This document shows positions 30,361 to 38,776 of a stretch of DNA of 64,000 nucleotides, piece after piece. Source of the stretch: Streptomyces spororaveus (GTDB lineage Bacteria; Actinomycetota; Actinomycetes; Streptomycetales; Streptomycetaceae); contig NZ_BNED01000005.1 in the NCBI RefSeq assembly GCF_016755875.1, positions 5,842,001-5,906,000 of the forward strand. Direction: 5' to 3'. The translations under genes were made by a program, and so were the position numbers. Positions within the stretch are counted from its first letter, which is position 1; each line of letters starts with the position of its first letter. Under the pieces are notes generated by a model. The model was given only the letters and a program-made list of their open reading frames with translations. It searched no databases and was not told where the DNA came from.

Positions 30361-32141
30361 CGGGCCTCCGCCGCGTCGAGCGCCTCGGCGACCTGGCGCA
30401 CGGTGAGCCAGGGCTCCGGGGCCAGGACCTTCGCCACCTGTGGGGCGAAGGCCGGCGAGGAGACGACGACCTCGGCCGTCGGACCGTCCGCGACGACCTC
30501 CCCGCCGGCCAGGATCACCACACGGTGGGCCAGCTCGGCGGCGAGCTCCACGTCATGGGTGGCCAGGACGATCGCGTGGTCGTCGGCGGCCAGGCCGCGC
30601 AGGATCTCGATCAGCCGGACCTTGGCGGCGTAGTCCAGGCCGCGGGTGGGCTCGTCGAGCAGCAGCAGGGCGGGGCGCCCGGTCAGGACCAGCGCCAGGG
30701 CGAGTGCGAGGCGCTGGCCCTCGGAGAGGTCGCGCGGGTGGGTGTGGTCGGGGACGCCCGGGAGCAGTGCGGACACGAGGTCGCGGCAGGTGCCGGGGGG
30801 TGCGGCGGCGTCGGAGTCGGCGGCGGCGCACTCGGCGGAGACCGTGTCGGCGTACAGCAGGTCGCGGGGCTCCTGCGGGACGAGGCCGACACGGCGCACC
30901 ATCTCCGGCGGCGGCGTGCGGTGGGGGGTGCGGCCGCCGACGGTCACCTCGCCGGTGGTGGGGGTGACCGTACCGACGAGGGTCGAGAGCAGGGTGGACT
31001 TGCCGGCGCCGTTGCGGCCCATGAGGGCGATGGTTTCGCCGGGGGCCACGGTGAGGCTGACGCCGTGCAGGGCCTGTACGCGGCCGCGGCGGACGGAGAG
31101 GTCACGGACCTCGGCCGGGCCCGAGCCGGGGGCCTGCGCGGTGGCGGGGCCCGGCCCGCCGCGGCGGAACAGCCGCGCGAGGAGCCCGGGGGCTCCGGCA
31201 CCGGGCGCTCCGGCAACGGGGGCTCCACTCCCGGACCCACGCGCCTCAAGCGCCGGCGGGGCCGGGAACTTCGGCCTTGCCGACGTCCGCGGCCCGGTTC
31301 CGGGCAGAGCCCGGGGAGCGGCGGGGGCGGCCAGGCGGGCCAGGAGCGGAGCGGCCCGGCGGCGGGCGTCGCGGACCGACAGGGGGAGCGGGGACCAGCC
31401 CGCGAGGCGGCCCAGGGAGACCACCGGCGGATGGACCGGGGAGACGGCCATGATCTCCGCCGGGGTGCCGATGACCGGGGCCGCGCCCGGCGACGGCAGC
31501 AGCAGGACCCGGTCGGCGTACTGGACGACCCGCTCCAACCGGTGCTCCGCCATGAGCACGGTCGTGCCCAGGTCGTGGACCAGCCGCTGGAGGACCGCGA
31601 GGACCTCCTCGGCCGCCGCCGGGTCCAGCGCGGACGTCGGCTCGTCCAGCACCAGCACCTTCGGGTGCGTGGTCAGCACCGAGCCGATCGCCACCCGCTG
31701 CTGCTGGCCGCCGGACAGCGTCGCGATCGGCCGGTCGCGGAGCTCGTTCAGCCCCAGCAGGTCCAGGGCCTCCTCCACCCGGCGGCGCATCACCGCTGGT
31801 GGCAGGCCCAGAGACTCCATGCCGTAGGCGAGCTCGTCCTCGACCACATCCGTCACGAAGTGCGCGAGCGGGTCCTGGCCCACCGTGCCCACCACGTCCG
31901 CGAGCTCCCGCGGCCGGTGCGTACGCGTGTCACGGCCCGCGACCGTGACACGGCCGCGCAGGGTGCCGCCCGTGAAGTGCGGGACCAGCCCGCTCACGGT
32001 CCCCAGCAGGGTGGACTTCCCGACCCCGGACGGGCCGACCAGCAGCGTCAGCTCGCCCTCCGGGATCTCCAGGTCCACGCCCTGCAGCGAGGGGGCGGAG
32101 GCGCCGTCGTAGGTGACCGACACCTGCTCGAAGCGGATCAC
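30357..32141 (-). CDS. Fused ECF transporter ATPase (EcfA-EcfA')
   Basis: 594 residues with two ABC ATPase domains. Domain 1 has GPSGVGKST Walker A near 38, LSGGQQQ signature near 140 and LVLDEPTSALD Walker B. Domain 2 has GRNGAGKST near 385, LSEGQRLALA signature and LLLLDEPTRGLD. A ~90-residue Ala/Pro/Gly linker joins them. GTG 32141 overlaps the upstream EcfT stop. Energises the S/T complex at the membrane. The linker DNA carries a copy of a GC-rich intergenic repeat (31240-31275). Confidence 0.88.
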   Translation of the reverse strand: MIRFEQVSVTYDGASAPSLQGVDLEIPEGELTLLVGPSGVGKSTLLGTVSGLVPHFTGGTLRGRVTVAGRDTRTHRPRELADVVGTVGQDPLAHFVTDVVEDELAYGMESLGLPPAVMRRRVEEALDLLGLNELRDRPIATLSGGQQQRVAIGSVLTTHPKVLVLDEPTSALDPAAAEEVLAVLQRLVHDLGTTVLMAEHRLERVVQYADRVLLLPSPGAAPVIGTPAEIMAVSPVHPPVVSLGRLAGWSPLPLSVRDARRRAAPLLARLAAPAAPRALPGTGPRTSARPKFPAPPALEARGSGSGAPVAGAPGAGAPGLLARLFRRGGPGPATAQAPGSGPAEVRDLSVRRGRVQALHGVSLTVAPGETIALMGRNGAGKSTLLSTLVGTVTPTTGEVTVGGRTPHRTPPPEMVRRVGLVPQEPRDLLYADTVSAECAAADSDAAAPPGTCRDLVSALLPGVPDHTHPRDLSEGQRLALALALVLTGRPALLLLDEPTRGLDYAAKVRLIEILRGLAADDHAIVLATHDVELAAELAHRVVILAGGEVVADGPTAEVVVSSPAFAPQVAKVLAPEPWLTVRQVAEALDAAEAR

Positions 32142-33430
32142 TGCGACGCCTCCTTGGGCGGTACGGGTGCCACGAAGGCGGGCAGCAGGCCGATCAGCAC
32201 CGCGGCCGCCGGCCACAGCGGAAGCGTGGGCGCCACCAGCGGGACCACACCCGGATGCAGACCGGCCGGAGCGACACTTCCGGCGTGGATGAGCAGGCCG
32301 GCGACGGCCGCCCCGGAACCGGCGACCAGCCAGGCGCGCACACCCCACCGGTCGGGCCGGTAGCGGGTGCGCACCGACCGGCGCCCGCCGAGGCGCAGGC
32401 CCGCGACGGCCAGGGCCGCGCCGACGCCGAGCACGGGGAGTCCGTACGCGGCGCCCTGCGCGGCGAGCAGCCCGTACGTGCCGGCGCACATCCCGAGGAG
32501 GCCGCCGACGGTGAGGGCATTGGTGGTGTGCCGGACGGCGGGCGGGACCTCGGCGGTACGGCCGTAGCCGCGCGCGTCCATCGACGCGGCGATGGCGACG
32601 GAGCGTTCCAGAGCGCCCTCCAGGACCGGCAGGCCGATCTGGAGGACGGCCTTCACCCCGCCGGTGGGGCGGCCGCGCAGCCGGCGGGCGGTCCGCAGGC
32701 GGACGACGTCGGCGACCATGTTCGGCGCGAAGGTCATCGCGACGACGACGGCGACCCCGGCCTCGTACAGGGCGGCCGGGAGGGACTTCAGCAGCCGCGC
32801 CGGATTGGCGAGGGCGTTCGCGGCGCCGACGCACACCAGGAGCGCGGCCAGCTTCAGCCCGTCGTAGAAGGCGAAGACGAGCTGCTCGGCGGTGACGCGG
32901 CCGCCGAAGCGGATGCCCTGGGCCCAGGCCGGCAGTGGGATCTCGGGGAGGGTGAAGAGGGTGTGCGAGCCGGGGACGGCGGAGCCGAGGAGCATGGAGA
33001 AGAGCAGGCGCAGGCCGATGACGAACAGGCCGAGCTTGAGGAAGGCACCGTAGGAACGGGCCCAGGGCGCGTCGGTGCGGCGCGCCGCGACCACGTACCC
33101 GGCGACGCCGACGATCAGCCCGAGCAGGAGCGGGTTGGTGGTGCGGGAGGCGGCGGTGGCGAGCCCGAGGGCCCACAGCCACCAGGCCCCGGCGTGCAGG
33201 GCGGTGGCACGGGTCGCCTGCGGGGGCCGCCATTTCTCGTACGTCGACCGGCCCGGGCCGTCCGGCGCCCCGGCCGGGCTCCGCCGGGCCGGGGGCACGC
33301 CGTCGGCTGCGGGCCCGGTGGGGGCCGAGCGCCGCGCGGGCCGGGCCGTTCCGGGACCGGCCGCCGCGGGGGCGGCTTCGCCGACCGCGCCGTCGGCGGA
33401 GGCGGGATCCGGCTCGGGGCGGGGAGTCAT
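32138..33430 (-). CDS. ECF transporter T component (EcfT)
   Basis: 430 residues. After ~70 cytoplasmic Pro/Ala residues come several membrane helices and the coupling region: SLPAALYEAGVAVVVAMTFAPNMV and RTARRLRGRP, then ASMDARGYGRT near 320, the EcfT Ala-Arg-Gly coupling motif that docks on the ATPases. ATG overlaps the preceding gene's stop (ATGA), so the operon is tightly coupled. Confidence 0.85.
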   Translation of the reverse strand: MTPRPEPDPASADGAVGEAAPAAAGPGTARPARRSAPTGPAADGVPPARRSPAGAPDGPGRSTYEKWRPPQATRATALHAGAWWLWALGLATAASRTTNPLLLGLIVGVAGYVVAARRTDAPWARSYGAFLKLGLFVIGLRLLFSMLLGSAVPGSHTLFTLPEIPLPAWAQGIRFGGRVTAEQLVFAFYDGLKLAALLVCVGAANALANPARLLKSLPAALYEAGVAVVVAMTFAPNMVADVVRLRTARRLRGRPTGGVKAVLQIGLPVLEGALERSVAIAASMDARGYGRTAEVPPAVRHTTNALTVGGLLGMCAGTYGLLAAQGAAYGLPVLGVGAALAVAGLRLGGRRSVRTRYRPDRWGVRAWLVAGSGAAVAGLLIHAGSVAPAGLHPGVVPLVAPTLPLWPAAAVLIGLLPAFVAPVPPKEASQ

Positions 33431-34122
33431 CGGGTGCGGCGGCGGGACTGCCAGACGCCGGCCGCGGCCAGGGCGGCCACCGCGGCGATGCCCGCCAGCA
33501 GGCCCGCGGACGGACCCCCGCCGGAATCCGCCTCCGAGGACCGCGCCGGGGCCGGGGCCGCGGCGGAGGCCGGGGACTCGGCCGCGGTGTCCGCGACCTG
33601 GTCGCCGCACCCCTGCTTCGGGTAGCCGGAGATCGCGCACAGCAGCGCCGCGCTGTTGTAGCGCAGCGGCTTGGCCACCGAGGCCAGGGCCTCGGCGGCC
33701 GTCGCCTCGGGGGCCACCTGCGCACAGGCCGTGCGCGGGGCGGCATCGGGCGGGGCGTCGCCCGCCGGGGCGTCCGCCGGGACGCCGAAGTCGATCACGA
33801 GCGCCACCCGCTTCCTGCTCGCCGTCGGGGCGGTCGCCCCGCAGACGGTCTCGAAGTCGGCCGCCGCGCGCGGCTGCGCCGCCTGCGCCGCCGCGTCCTT
33901 GCTCACCGAGAAGCGGAAGCCCTGGACGGCGCCGTCCGCGGGGCGGGCCATCGAGGGGCCCAGGGTGGCGTACGACCACTGACCGCCACCCGAGCCGTCC
34001 CAGAACGACCAGTAGCGGTAGCCGGCCGCCAGCGCCGGAGCGGCCGCCGACAGGGCCGCGCCGATCCCGATCCCGAGAGCGAGCGCGAGCGTGAGGGCCA
34101 CGGCGGGCAGGCGGCGGCGCAT
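33427..34122 (-). CDS. SCO2322-family membrane-anchored secreted protein
   Basis: 231 residues. Signal peptide, then an extracellular domain YRYWSFWDGSGGGQWSYATLGPSMARPADG that resembles the DUF4430/transcobalamin beta-domain pattern. Conserved Cys pairs (ETVCGA/RTACAQ and ALLCAI/QGCGDQ) are present, and a C-terminal membrane helix ends in RRRTR. It shares one base between its start and the stop of the prenyltransferase-fold gene (TGATG). Probably an outer-face partner of the ECF transporter. Confidence 0.72.
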   Translation of the reverse strand: MRRRLPAVALTLALALGIGIGAALSAAAPALAAGYRYWSFWDGSGGGQWSYATLGPSMARPADGAVQGFRFSVSKDAAAQAAQPRAAADFETVCGATAPTASRKRVALVIDFGVPADAPAGDAPPDAAPRTACAQVAPEATAAEALASVAKPLRYNSAALLCAISGYPKQGCGDQVADTAAESPASAAAPAPARSSEADSGGGPSAGLLAGIAAVAALAAAGVWQSRRRTR

Positions 34123-35375
34123 CAGGACTGGTTCTTCTTCCGGCGGCCGCTCAGCAGGATGCCGATGCCGATACCGGCCGCCGCACCCGCGCCGACGACC
34201 CACCAGACGTTCTGGTTGGTGGAGGACTTCTCCTTCTCACCCTCCACCTCAGTCGCCTCGGTGTCCGCGCCCTGCGGGGCCGGGCCGGTCGCGTTCAGGG
34301 CGGCGACGAGATCGGTGCCGCCGAAGGACTTCGGGTCGGTCCCGGTCGCGTGCGCGGCGAGGACGAGCGTGCCCAGAGCGGCCGGGCTGCCCTTCGACCA
34401 CTCGGCGGAGTTGGCCTCCAGCCACTTCAGCGCGCCCGCCGCCGACTCCTTGTGTCCCGCGGCGGCCAGGGCCAGTACCGCGTCGGCGGTGTTGCCGGTG
34501 TCCGGGGTGGGCTGGTCCGCGCCCGGGGTGACGGCCATGAGGTGGCCGTCCTTCTTCAGGGCCTCGGCCAGGTAGCCGGCCGCGCCCTGGGCGGCGGCCA
34601 CCGGGTCGGCGGCGTTCACGGCCGGGCAGGCCAGCGGGGCGGCGGGGGTGTTCTCGGCGGACGGGACCACGGCCGCGCCCTTGCCGAGGCCGGCCAGGGC
34701 CGCGGCGGCCGTGGCGTCGCCGTTGGCGACGAGCTTGCCGTCGACCGGCTGGTAAGCGAAGGCGCCGCGGTCGGCGGCCGGCTCGGCGGTGCAGCCCAGC
34801 TGGAAGGGGAGCAGGCCCTCGTAGGCCGACTTGCCCGCCTTCGACCTGACCTCGGCGGGCTTCTCGCCCGCCACGGACAGGGCGCTGATCACCACGGCGG
34901 TGGAGTTGGCGTCGCTGGGGGAGCCGGGCACGAAGCTCCAGCCGCCGTCCTCGTTCTGGACGGACTTCAGCCAGTCGACGCTCTTCTTGACCTCCGCGTC
35001 GTGGCCGCCGAGGGCCTGCAGGGCCTGCACGGCGGCCGCGGTGGCGTTCGTGTCGTACATCGTGTTCGCGTCGCAGGCCACGCCGGCGTTCGGGCGGAAG
35101 GAGGCGAAGCCGCCGTTCTGGCACTGCTGGCCGACCAGCCAGACCATGGCCTTGAGGGAGGGCTTGACGCCGACCGTGTGCTGGGCGAGCAGCGCGAAGG
35201 ACTGCCGCCACACGCCGTCGTAGGTGGGGTCGTTCTTGCCGTAGAGGCCTTCGGGGATGACCGGCGGCGCGGAGGGGGAGGCGGGCGGCGCGGTGTCGGC
35301 GAGGGCTGCGGGGGCGGCGCCCACGCAGAGCACGGCGGAGGCGGCGAGCGCGGCTGCGCTGCGGCGGACGTTCAT
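34122..35375 (-). CDS. Prenyltransferase/squalene-oxidase-fold, intrinsic-factor-like surface protein
   Basis: 417 residues. A signal peptide is followed by an alpha/alpha-toroid with repeated QNxDGGWSF-type motifs (GQQCQNGGFASF near 85, VQNEDGGWSFVPG near 145). A C-terminal helix (VWWVVGAGAAAGIGIGILL) and basic RRKKNQS tail anchor it outside the membrane. Catalytic DXDD or CaaX residues of real cyclases or prenyltransferases are absent. The same barrel forms the alpha domain of transcobalamin/intrinsic factor. As first gene behind a B12 riboswitch, a cobalamin-binding role is inferred. Confidence 0.8.
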   Translation of the reverse strand: MNVRRSAAALAASAVLCVGAAPAALADTAPPASPSAPPVIPEGLYGKNDPTYDGVWRQSFALLAQHTVGVKPSLKAMVWLVGQQCQNGGFASFRPNAGVACDANTMYDTNATAAAVQALQALGGHDAEVKKSVDWLKSVQNEDGGWSFVPGSPSDANSTAVVISALSVAGEKPAEVRSKAGKSAYEGLLPFQLGCTAEPAADRGAFAYQPVDGKLVANGDATAAAALAGLGKGAAVVPSAENTPAAPLACPAVNAADPVAAAQGAAGYLAEALKKDGHLMAVTPGADQPTPDTGNTADAVLALAAAGHKESAAGALKWLEANSAEWSKGSPAALGTLVLAAHATGTDPKSFGGTDLVAALNATGPAPQGADTEATEVEGEKEKSSTNQNVWWVVGAGAAAGIGIGILLSGRRKKNQS

Positions 35376-35419
35376 AGGGGGGCGGTGCCTCTCGTACGGG
35401 GGAACCGGCAGCAGGCACG

Positions 35420-35630
35420 CACAGGCACCGGGCTCCGGCTCCGTTTACCTCGACGGTGCCGGCCGCCGGGGCTCCGGCGACACGAGCCGCGCACCACCGG
35501 TACGGGGCATTCCGGCTCCCCGCCCGGGCGGTGCCGGGTGTGGGTCACGGTTGCGGGTCAGCGCCGGAATTGCACCGGCTTCCCCCCGTACAGAGGTGTG
35601 GACGACAGGCTCACTCTACCGGCCCGTAAC
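35420..35630 (-). promoter_or_regulatory. Cobalamin (B12) riboswitch
   Basis: The minus strand carries the B12-box region at 35544-35585: GGAAGCCGGTGCAATTCCGG followed by CGCTGACCCGCAACCGTGA, the class hallmark. A downstream GAGCCGGAATGCC segment (about 35498-35512) matches the AGuCaGgAxACcuGCC element. It lies 45-250 nt upstream of the ECF operon and ends near the surface-protein gene. High cobalamin should switch the operon off. Confidence 0.92.
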
Positions 35631-35664
35631 CGGCGGGCCCCGGGGTGCCGGGGGCGTGCGCCCC

Positions 35665-36735
35665 TTACAGGGCCCGGTACGCGACCGGGTCCGTGCCCGG
35701 CACCGCCTCGGCCCGGCCCTGCTTCACCAGCCGCCTCACATGGGCCTCCGCCTCGGAGACCGCGATGTTGCGGGAGCCGTACGGGATCTGCTCCCAGGGC
35801 CGGTTCCACTGCATCCGCTCGGCCAGCCCCCACGGGGTCAGCGGCTCCGCGAGCAGCGTCCGCAGGCCGCTGAGCCGTTCCTCGTGGTGGTCGAGGAGTT
35901 CCCGTACGCGGGCGGGTGCGTCGGTGAAGGCGTGCTGGTGGGCCGGGAGCACCTCGGCCGGTCCGAGGCGGCCGATGCGTTCGAGGGAGTCGAGGTAGTC
36001 GCCGAGGGGGTCGGTGACGCGGGTGTCCTCCGGGGCCTCGTACAGGCCGATGTGGGGGGAGATCCCGGGCAGCAGGTGGTCCCCGGAGAAGAGCCGGCCG
36101 TTGCCGGGGAGGTGCGCCGGATGGTCCTCCTCCAGGTGCAGGCAGACGTGGCCCGGGGTGTGGCCGGGGGTCCAGATCGCGCGCAGCCGGCGCCCGGCGA
36201 GGGGGAGCAGCTCGGCGGGCACGATCTCCCGGTCGGGGACGGCGGCGCGCAGCCCGGGCAGGGTCCGCATGCGGCCGCTCGCGCGGGCGGCGCGCAGCGG
36301 GGCGATGTGCTCCTCGGGGGCTCCGGCGGCGGCGAGTTTGGCGCTCATGTAGTCGAACCAGACGCCTGGCTCGGAGGCGCGGGTCCGTACGACGACCTCG
36401 GTGTCGGCGGCGTGCATGGCGATCCAGGCACCGGAGGCCTCGCGGACCTGGCCGGAGAGGCCGTGGTGGTCGGGGTGGTGGTGGGTGATGACCACGCCGT
36501 GGATGTCGGTGACGGCGGTGCCGAGTGCGGCGAGGCCGGCGACGAGGGTGTCCCAGGACTCGGGGTCGTCCCAGCCGGTGTCGACGAGGACCGGGCCGCG
36601 GTCGGTGTCGAGGACGTGGACCAGGGTGTGCCCGAGGGGGTTGTCGGGGATGGGGACCTTGATCCCCCACACACCGCCGCCGTGATCGGTGACGTGTGGA
36701 GTGTCCTCCGTGATCTGTGGCGTGTCCTCCGTCAT
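35665..36735 (-). CDS. MBL-fold metallo-hydrolase
   Basis: 356 residues. Zinc motif HHHPDHHGL near 100 (HxHxDH), later His in WTPGHTPGHVCLHL near 205 and Asp in FSGDHLLPG near 235, then PAHQHAF near 285. The C-terminal winged-helix-like tail (LTPWGLAERM...AHVRRLVKQGRAE) is typical of beta-lactamase-like thioesterase/LACTB2 types. Divergent from the aldehyde dehydrogenase with a KstR-like box 33 nt upstream. Likely an acyl-CoA or lactone hydrolase in the same lipid regulon (inference). Confidence 0.85.
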   Translation of the reverse strand: MTEDTPQITEDTPHVTDHGGGVWGIKVPIPDNPLGHTLVHVLDTDRGPVLVDTGWDDPESWDTLVAGLAALGTAVTDIHGVVITHHHPDHHGLSGQVREASGAWIAMHAADTEVVVRTRASEPGVWFDYMSAKLAAAGAPEEHIAPLRAARASGRMRTLPGLRAAVPDREIVPAELLPLAGRRLRAIWTPGHTPGHVCLHLEEDHPAHLPGNGRLFSGDHLLPGISPHIGLYEAPEDTRVTDPLGDYLDSLERIGRLGPAEVLPAHQHAFTDAPARVRELLDHHEERLSGLRTLLAEPLTPWGLAERMQWNRPWEQIPYGSRNIAVSEAEAHVRRLVKQGRAEAVPGTDPVAYRAL

Positions 36736-36767
36736 GCGCCCGCCCTCCCCTGTTGCCGCCCTCGGAC

Positions 36768-36781
36768 GAGAACGTGTTCCA
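36768..36781. promoter_or_regulatory. KstR-like operator 3 (MBL promoter)
   Basis: GAGAACGTGTTCCA, 7 of 8 fixed positions of TnnAACnnGTTnnA, 33 nt upstream of the MBL start. Confidence 0.55.
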
Positions 36782-36882
36782 GTAGTAGCCCAAGTCGACC
36801 ACTTTCCGGGCTCCCTGACTAGTCGTTCGATCTTCCGCGTGGCTGCGACGGAGGTTCCGTCCTGGCCGTGGACTCCTCTAAC

Positions 36883-36896
36883 TAGAACTGGTATCA
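36883..36896. promoter_or_regulatory. KstR-like operator 4 (ALDH promoter)
   Basis: TAGAACTGGTATCA (7 of 8) overlapping a perfect 7-bp inverted repeat AGAACTG-GTAT-CAGTTCT, 47 nt upstream of the dehydrogenase start. Confidence 0.55.
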
Positions 36897-36942
36897 GTTC
36901 TGGAACGCCAAGCCGCAGGGCAAGCCGCAGGAGGCAGCAGCC

Positions 36943-38406
36943 ATGACCGAGCTCGTGGAACACGGAAAGCTGTTCATCGGCGGGGAGTGGACGGATCCGC
37001 TGGGCACCGACACGATCCGGATCGTCTCCCCCCACACCGAGCAGGTCATCGGATCCGTCCCGCACGCCTCCGAGGCGGACGTCGACCGCGCCGTCGCCGT
37101 CGCGCGCAGGGCGTTCGACGAGGGCCCCTGGCCGCGGATGACCCTCGACGAGCGGATCGCCGTCGTCTCCCGGATCAAGGACGCGATCGCCGTCCGGCAC
37201 GAGGAGATCGCCCGCTCGATCAGCTCCCAGAACGGATCCCCGTACTCCTGGAGCATCCTCGCCCAGGCGCTCGGCCCGATGATGGTCTACGACGCCGCGA
37301 TCACGGTCGCCCGCGCCTACCCGTACGAGGAGTACCGGCAGGGCGTGCTCGGGCCGATCCTGGTGCGCCGGGAGCCCGTGGGCGTGGTCGCCGCCGTCAT
37401 CCCGTGGAACGTCCCCCAGTTCGTGGCGGCGGCCAAGCTCGCGCCGGCGCTGCTGACGGGGTCGACGGTGATCCTGAAGCCCTCGCCCGAGGCGCCGCTC
37501 GACTCCTACATCCTCGCCGACATCGCACGCGAGGCCGGACTCCCCGAGGGCGTGCTCTCGATCCTGCCCGCCGACCGCGAGGTCAGCGAGTACCTCGTCG
37601 GACATCCCGGCATCGACAAGGTGGCCTTCACCGGTTCGGTCGCGGCCGGCAAGCGCGTGATGGAGGTCGCCGCGCGCAACCTCACCCGCGTCACCCTCGA
37701 ACTCGGCGGCAAGTCGGCGGCCGTGGTCCTGCCGGACGCCGACGTGGCGACCGCGGTCGCCGGGATCGTCCCCGCGGCCTGGATGAACAACGGACAGGCG
37801 TGCGTGGCCCAGACCCGCATCCTCGCCCCCCGGAGCCGGTACGAGGAGGTCGCCGAGGCCCTCGCGGCCGCCGCCGGCGAGCTGGTCGTCGGCGACCCGC
37901 TCGACCCGGCCACCCAGCTCGGCCCGCTCGTCGCCGAGAGGCAGCAGCGGCGCTCGCTGGACTACATCCGGATCGGGCAGGAGGAGGGCGCGAAGGTCCT
38001 GGCGGGCGGTGGCCGCCCGGCGGGCCTGGAGCGGGGCTGGTACGTGGAGCCCACCCTCTTCGGCGACGTCGACAACTCCATGCGGATCGCGCGCGAGGAG
38101 ATCTTCGGCCCCGTCGTCTGCCTGATCCCCTACGGCGACGAGGCCGAGGCGGTACGGGTGGCCAACGACTCGGACTTCGGCCTCAGCGGCAGCGTCTGGA
38201 CCGCCGACGTCGAGCACGGCATCGACTTCGCCCGCCGGATCCGCACCGGCACCTTCAACGTGAACACCTTCAGCCTCGACATGCTGGGGCCGTTCGGCGG
38301 CTACAAGAACAGCGGCCTGGGGCGGGAGTTCGGCCCGGAAGGCCTGAGCGAGTACCTGGAGCACAAGATGATCCACCTGCCCGCGGGCCACGAGGCGGGT
38401 GCCTGA
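36943..38406 (+). CDS. Aldehyde dehydrogenase
   Basis: 487 residues, full-length ALDH. NAD-binding IPWNVPQFVAAAKLAPAL near 150 and KPSPEAPL precede FTGSVAAGKRV. The catalytic Glu is in LELGGKSAAVV near 250 and Cys in NNGQACVAQTR near 285; EEIFGPVVCLIPY is near 385. AGGAGG-like site. Overlaps the ferredoxin gene (TGATG). Regulatory context suggests oxidation of an aldehyde from sterol or terpenoid side chains (inference). Confidence 0.88.
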   Translation: MTELVEHGKLFIGGEWTDPLGTDTIRIVSPHTEQVIGSVPHASEADVDRAVAVARRAFDEGPWPRMTLDERIAVVSRIKDAIAVRHEEIARSISSQNGSPYSWSILAQALGPMMVYDAAITVARAYPYEEYRQGVLGPILVRREPVGVVAAVIPWNVPQFVAAAKLAPALLTGSTVILKPSPEAPLDSYILADIAREAGLPEGVLSILPADREVSEYLVGHPGIDKVAFTGSVAAGKRVMEVAARNLTRVTLELGGKSAAVVLPDADVATAVAGIVPAAWMNNGQACVAQTRILAPRSRYEEVAEALAAAAGELVVGDPLDPATQLGPLVAERQQRRSLDYIRIGQEEGAKVLAGGGRPAGLERGWYVEPTLFGDVDNSMRIAREEIFGPVVCLIPYGDEAEAVRVANDSDFGLSGSVWTADVEHGIDFARRIRTGTFNVNTFSLDMLGPFGGYKNSGLGREFGPEGLSEYLEHKMIHLPAGHEAGA

Positions 38407-38639
38407 TGGGTGACCGCTGGCAGGTCGAGGTGGACCGAGGGGTCTGCATCGGCTCGGGCATGTGCGTGAACCACGCCCCGGACGGCTTCGTCCTGGACTC
38501 GGCACGCCAGTCCCACCCCCGCACCGCCGAGGCGGACGCGAACGAGCCGACCCTCACGGCAGCGGAAGGCTGCCCGGTGGAAGCCATCCTCATCACCCTG
38601 GCGGCGACGGGAGAACCGGTCTTCCCACCGGAGGAGTAG
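38406..38639 (+). CDS. 3Fe-4S type ferredoxin
   Basis: 77 residues: DRGVCIGSGMCVNHAPDGF and AAEGCPVEAI give the C-x5-C...C-P arrangement of P450-reducing 3Fe-4S ferredoxins. Start shares one base with the ALDH stop. The natural partner in this window would be the CYP125-like P450 at 25950. Confidence 0.85.
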   Translation: MGDRWQVEVDRGVCIGSGMCVNHAPDGFVLDSARQSHPRTAEADANEPTLTAAEGCPVEAILITLAATGEPVFPPEE

Positions 38640-38776
38640 GGGCGGGGCGGGGGCTTCGGTGGGGCCGACCCGCTCGATCGGGGTCGGTCGGCGGGGCGGG
38701 GGCTTCGGCGTGCGGGAGCCTCTCGGGCGGAGTCGAGAAGCCGGGCGGCGGCTGCGGAGGGGCTGTTCCGCTGGGG

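Noticed and set aside
34122..35375. Terpene cyclase or protein prenyltransferase
   Set aside because: The toroid fold fits, but the DXDD/QW catalytic pattern is absent and the protein is exported and anchored; B12 context suggests binding instead.
35665..38505. 946-codon minus-strand frame joining the MBL gene with antisense of the dehydrogenase
   Set aside because: Only 35665-36735 has MBL motifs and a ribosome site; the rest mirrors the aldehyde dehydrogenase.
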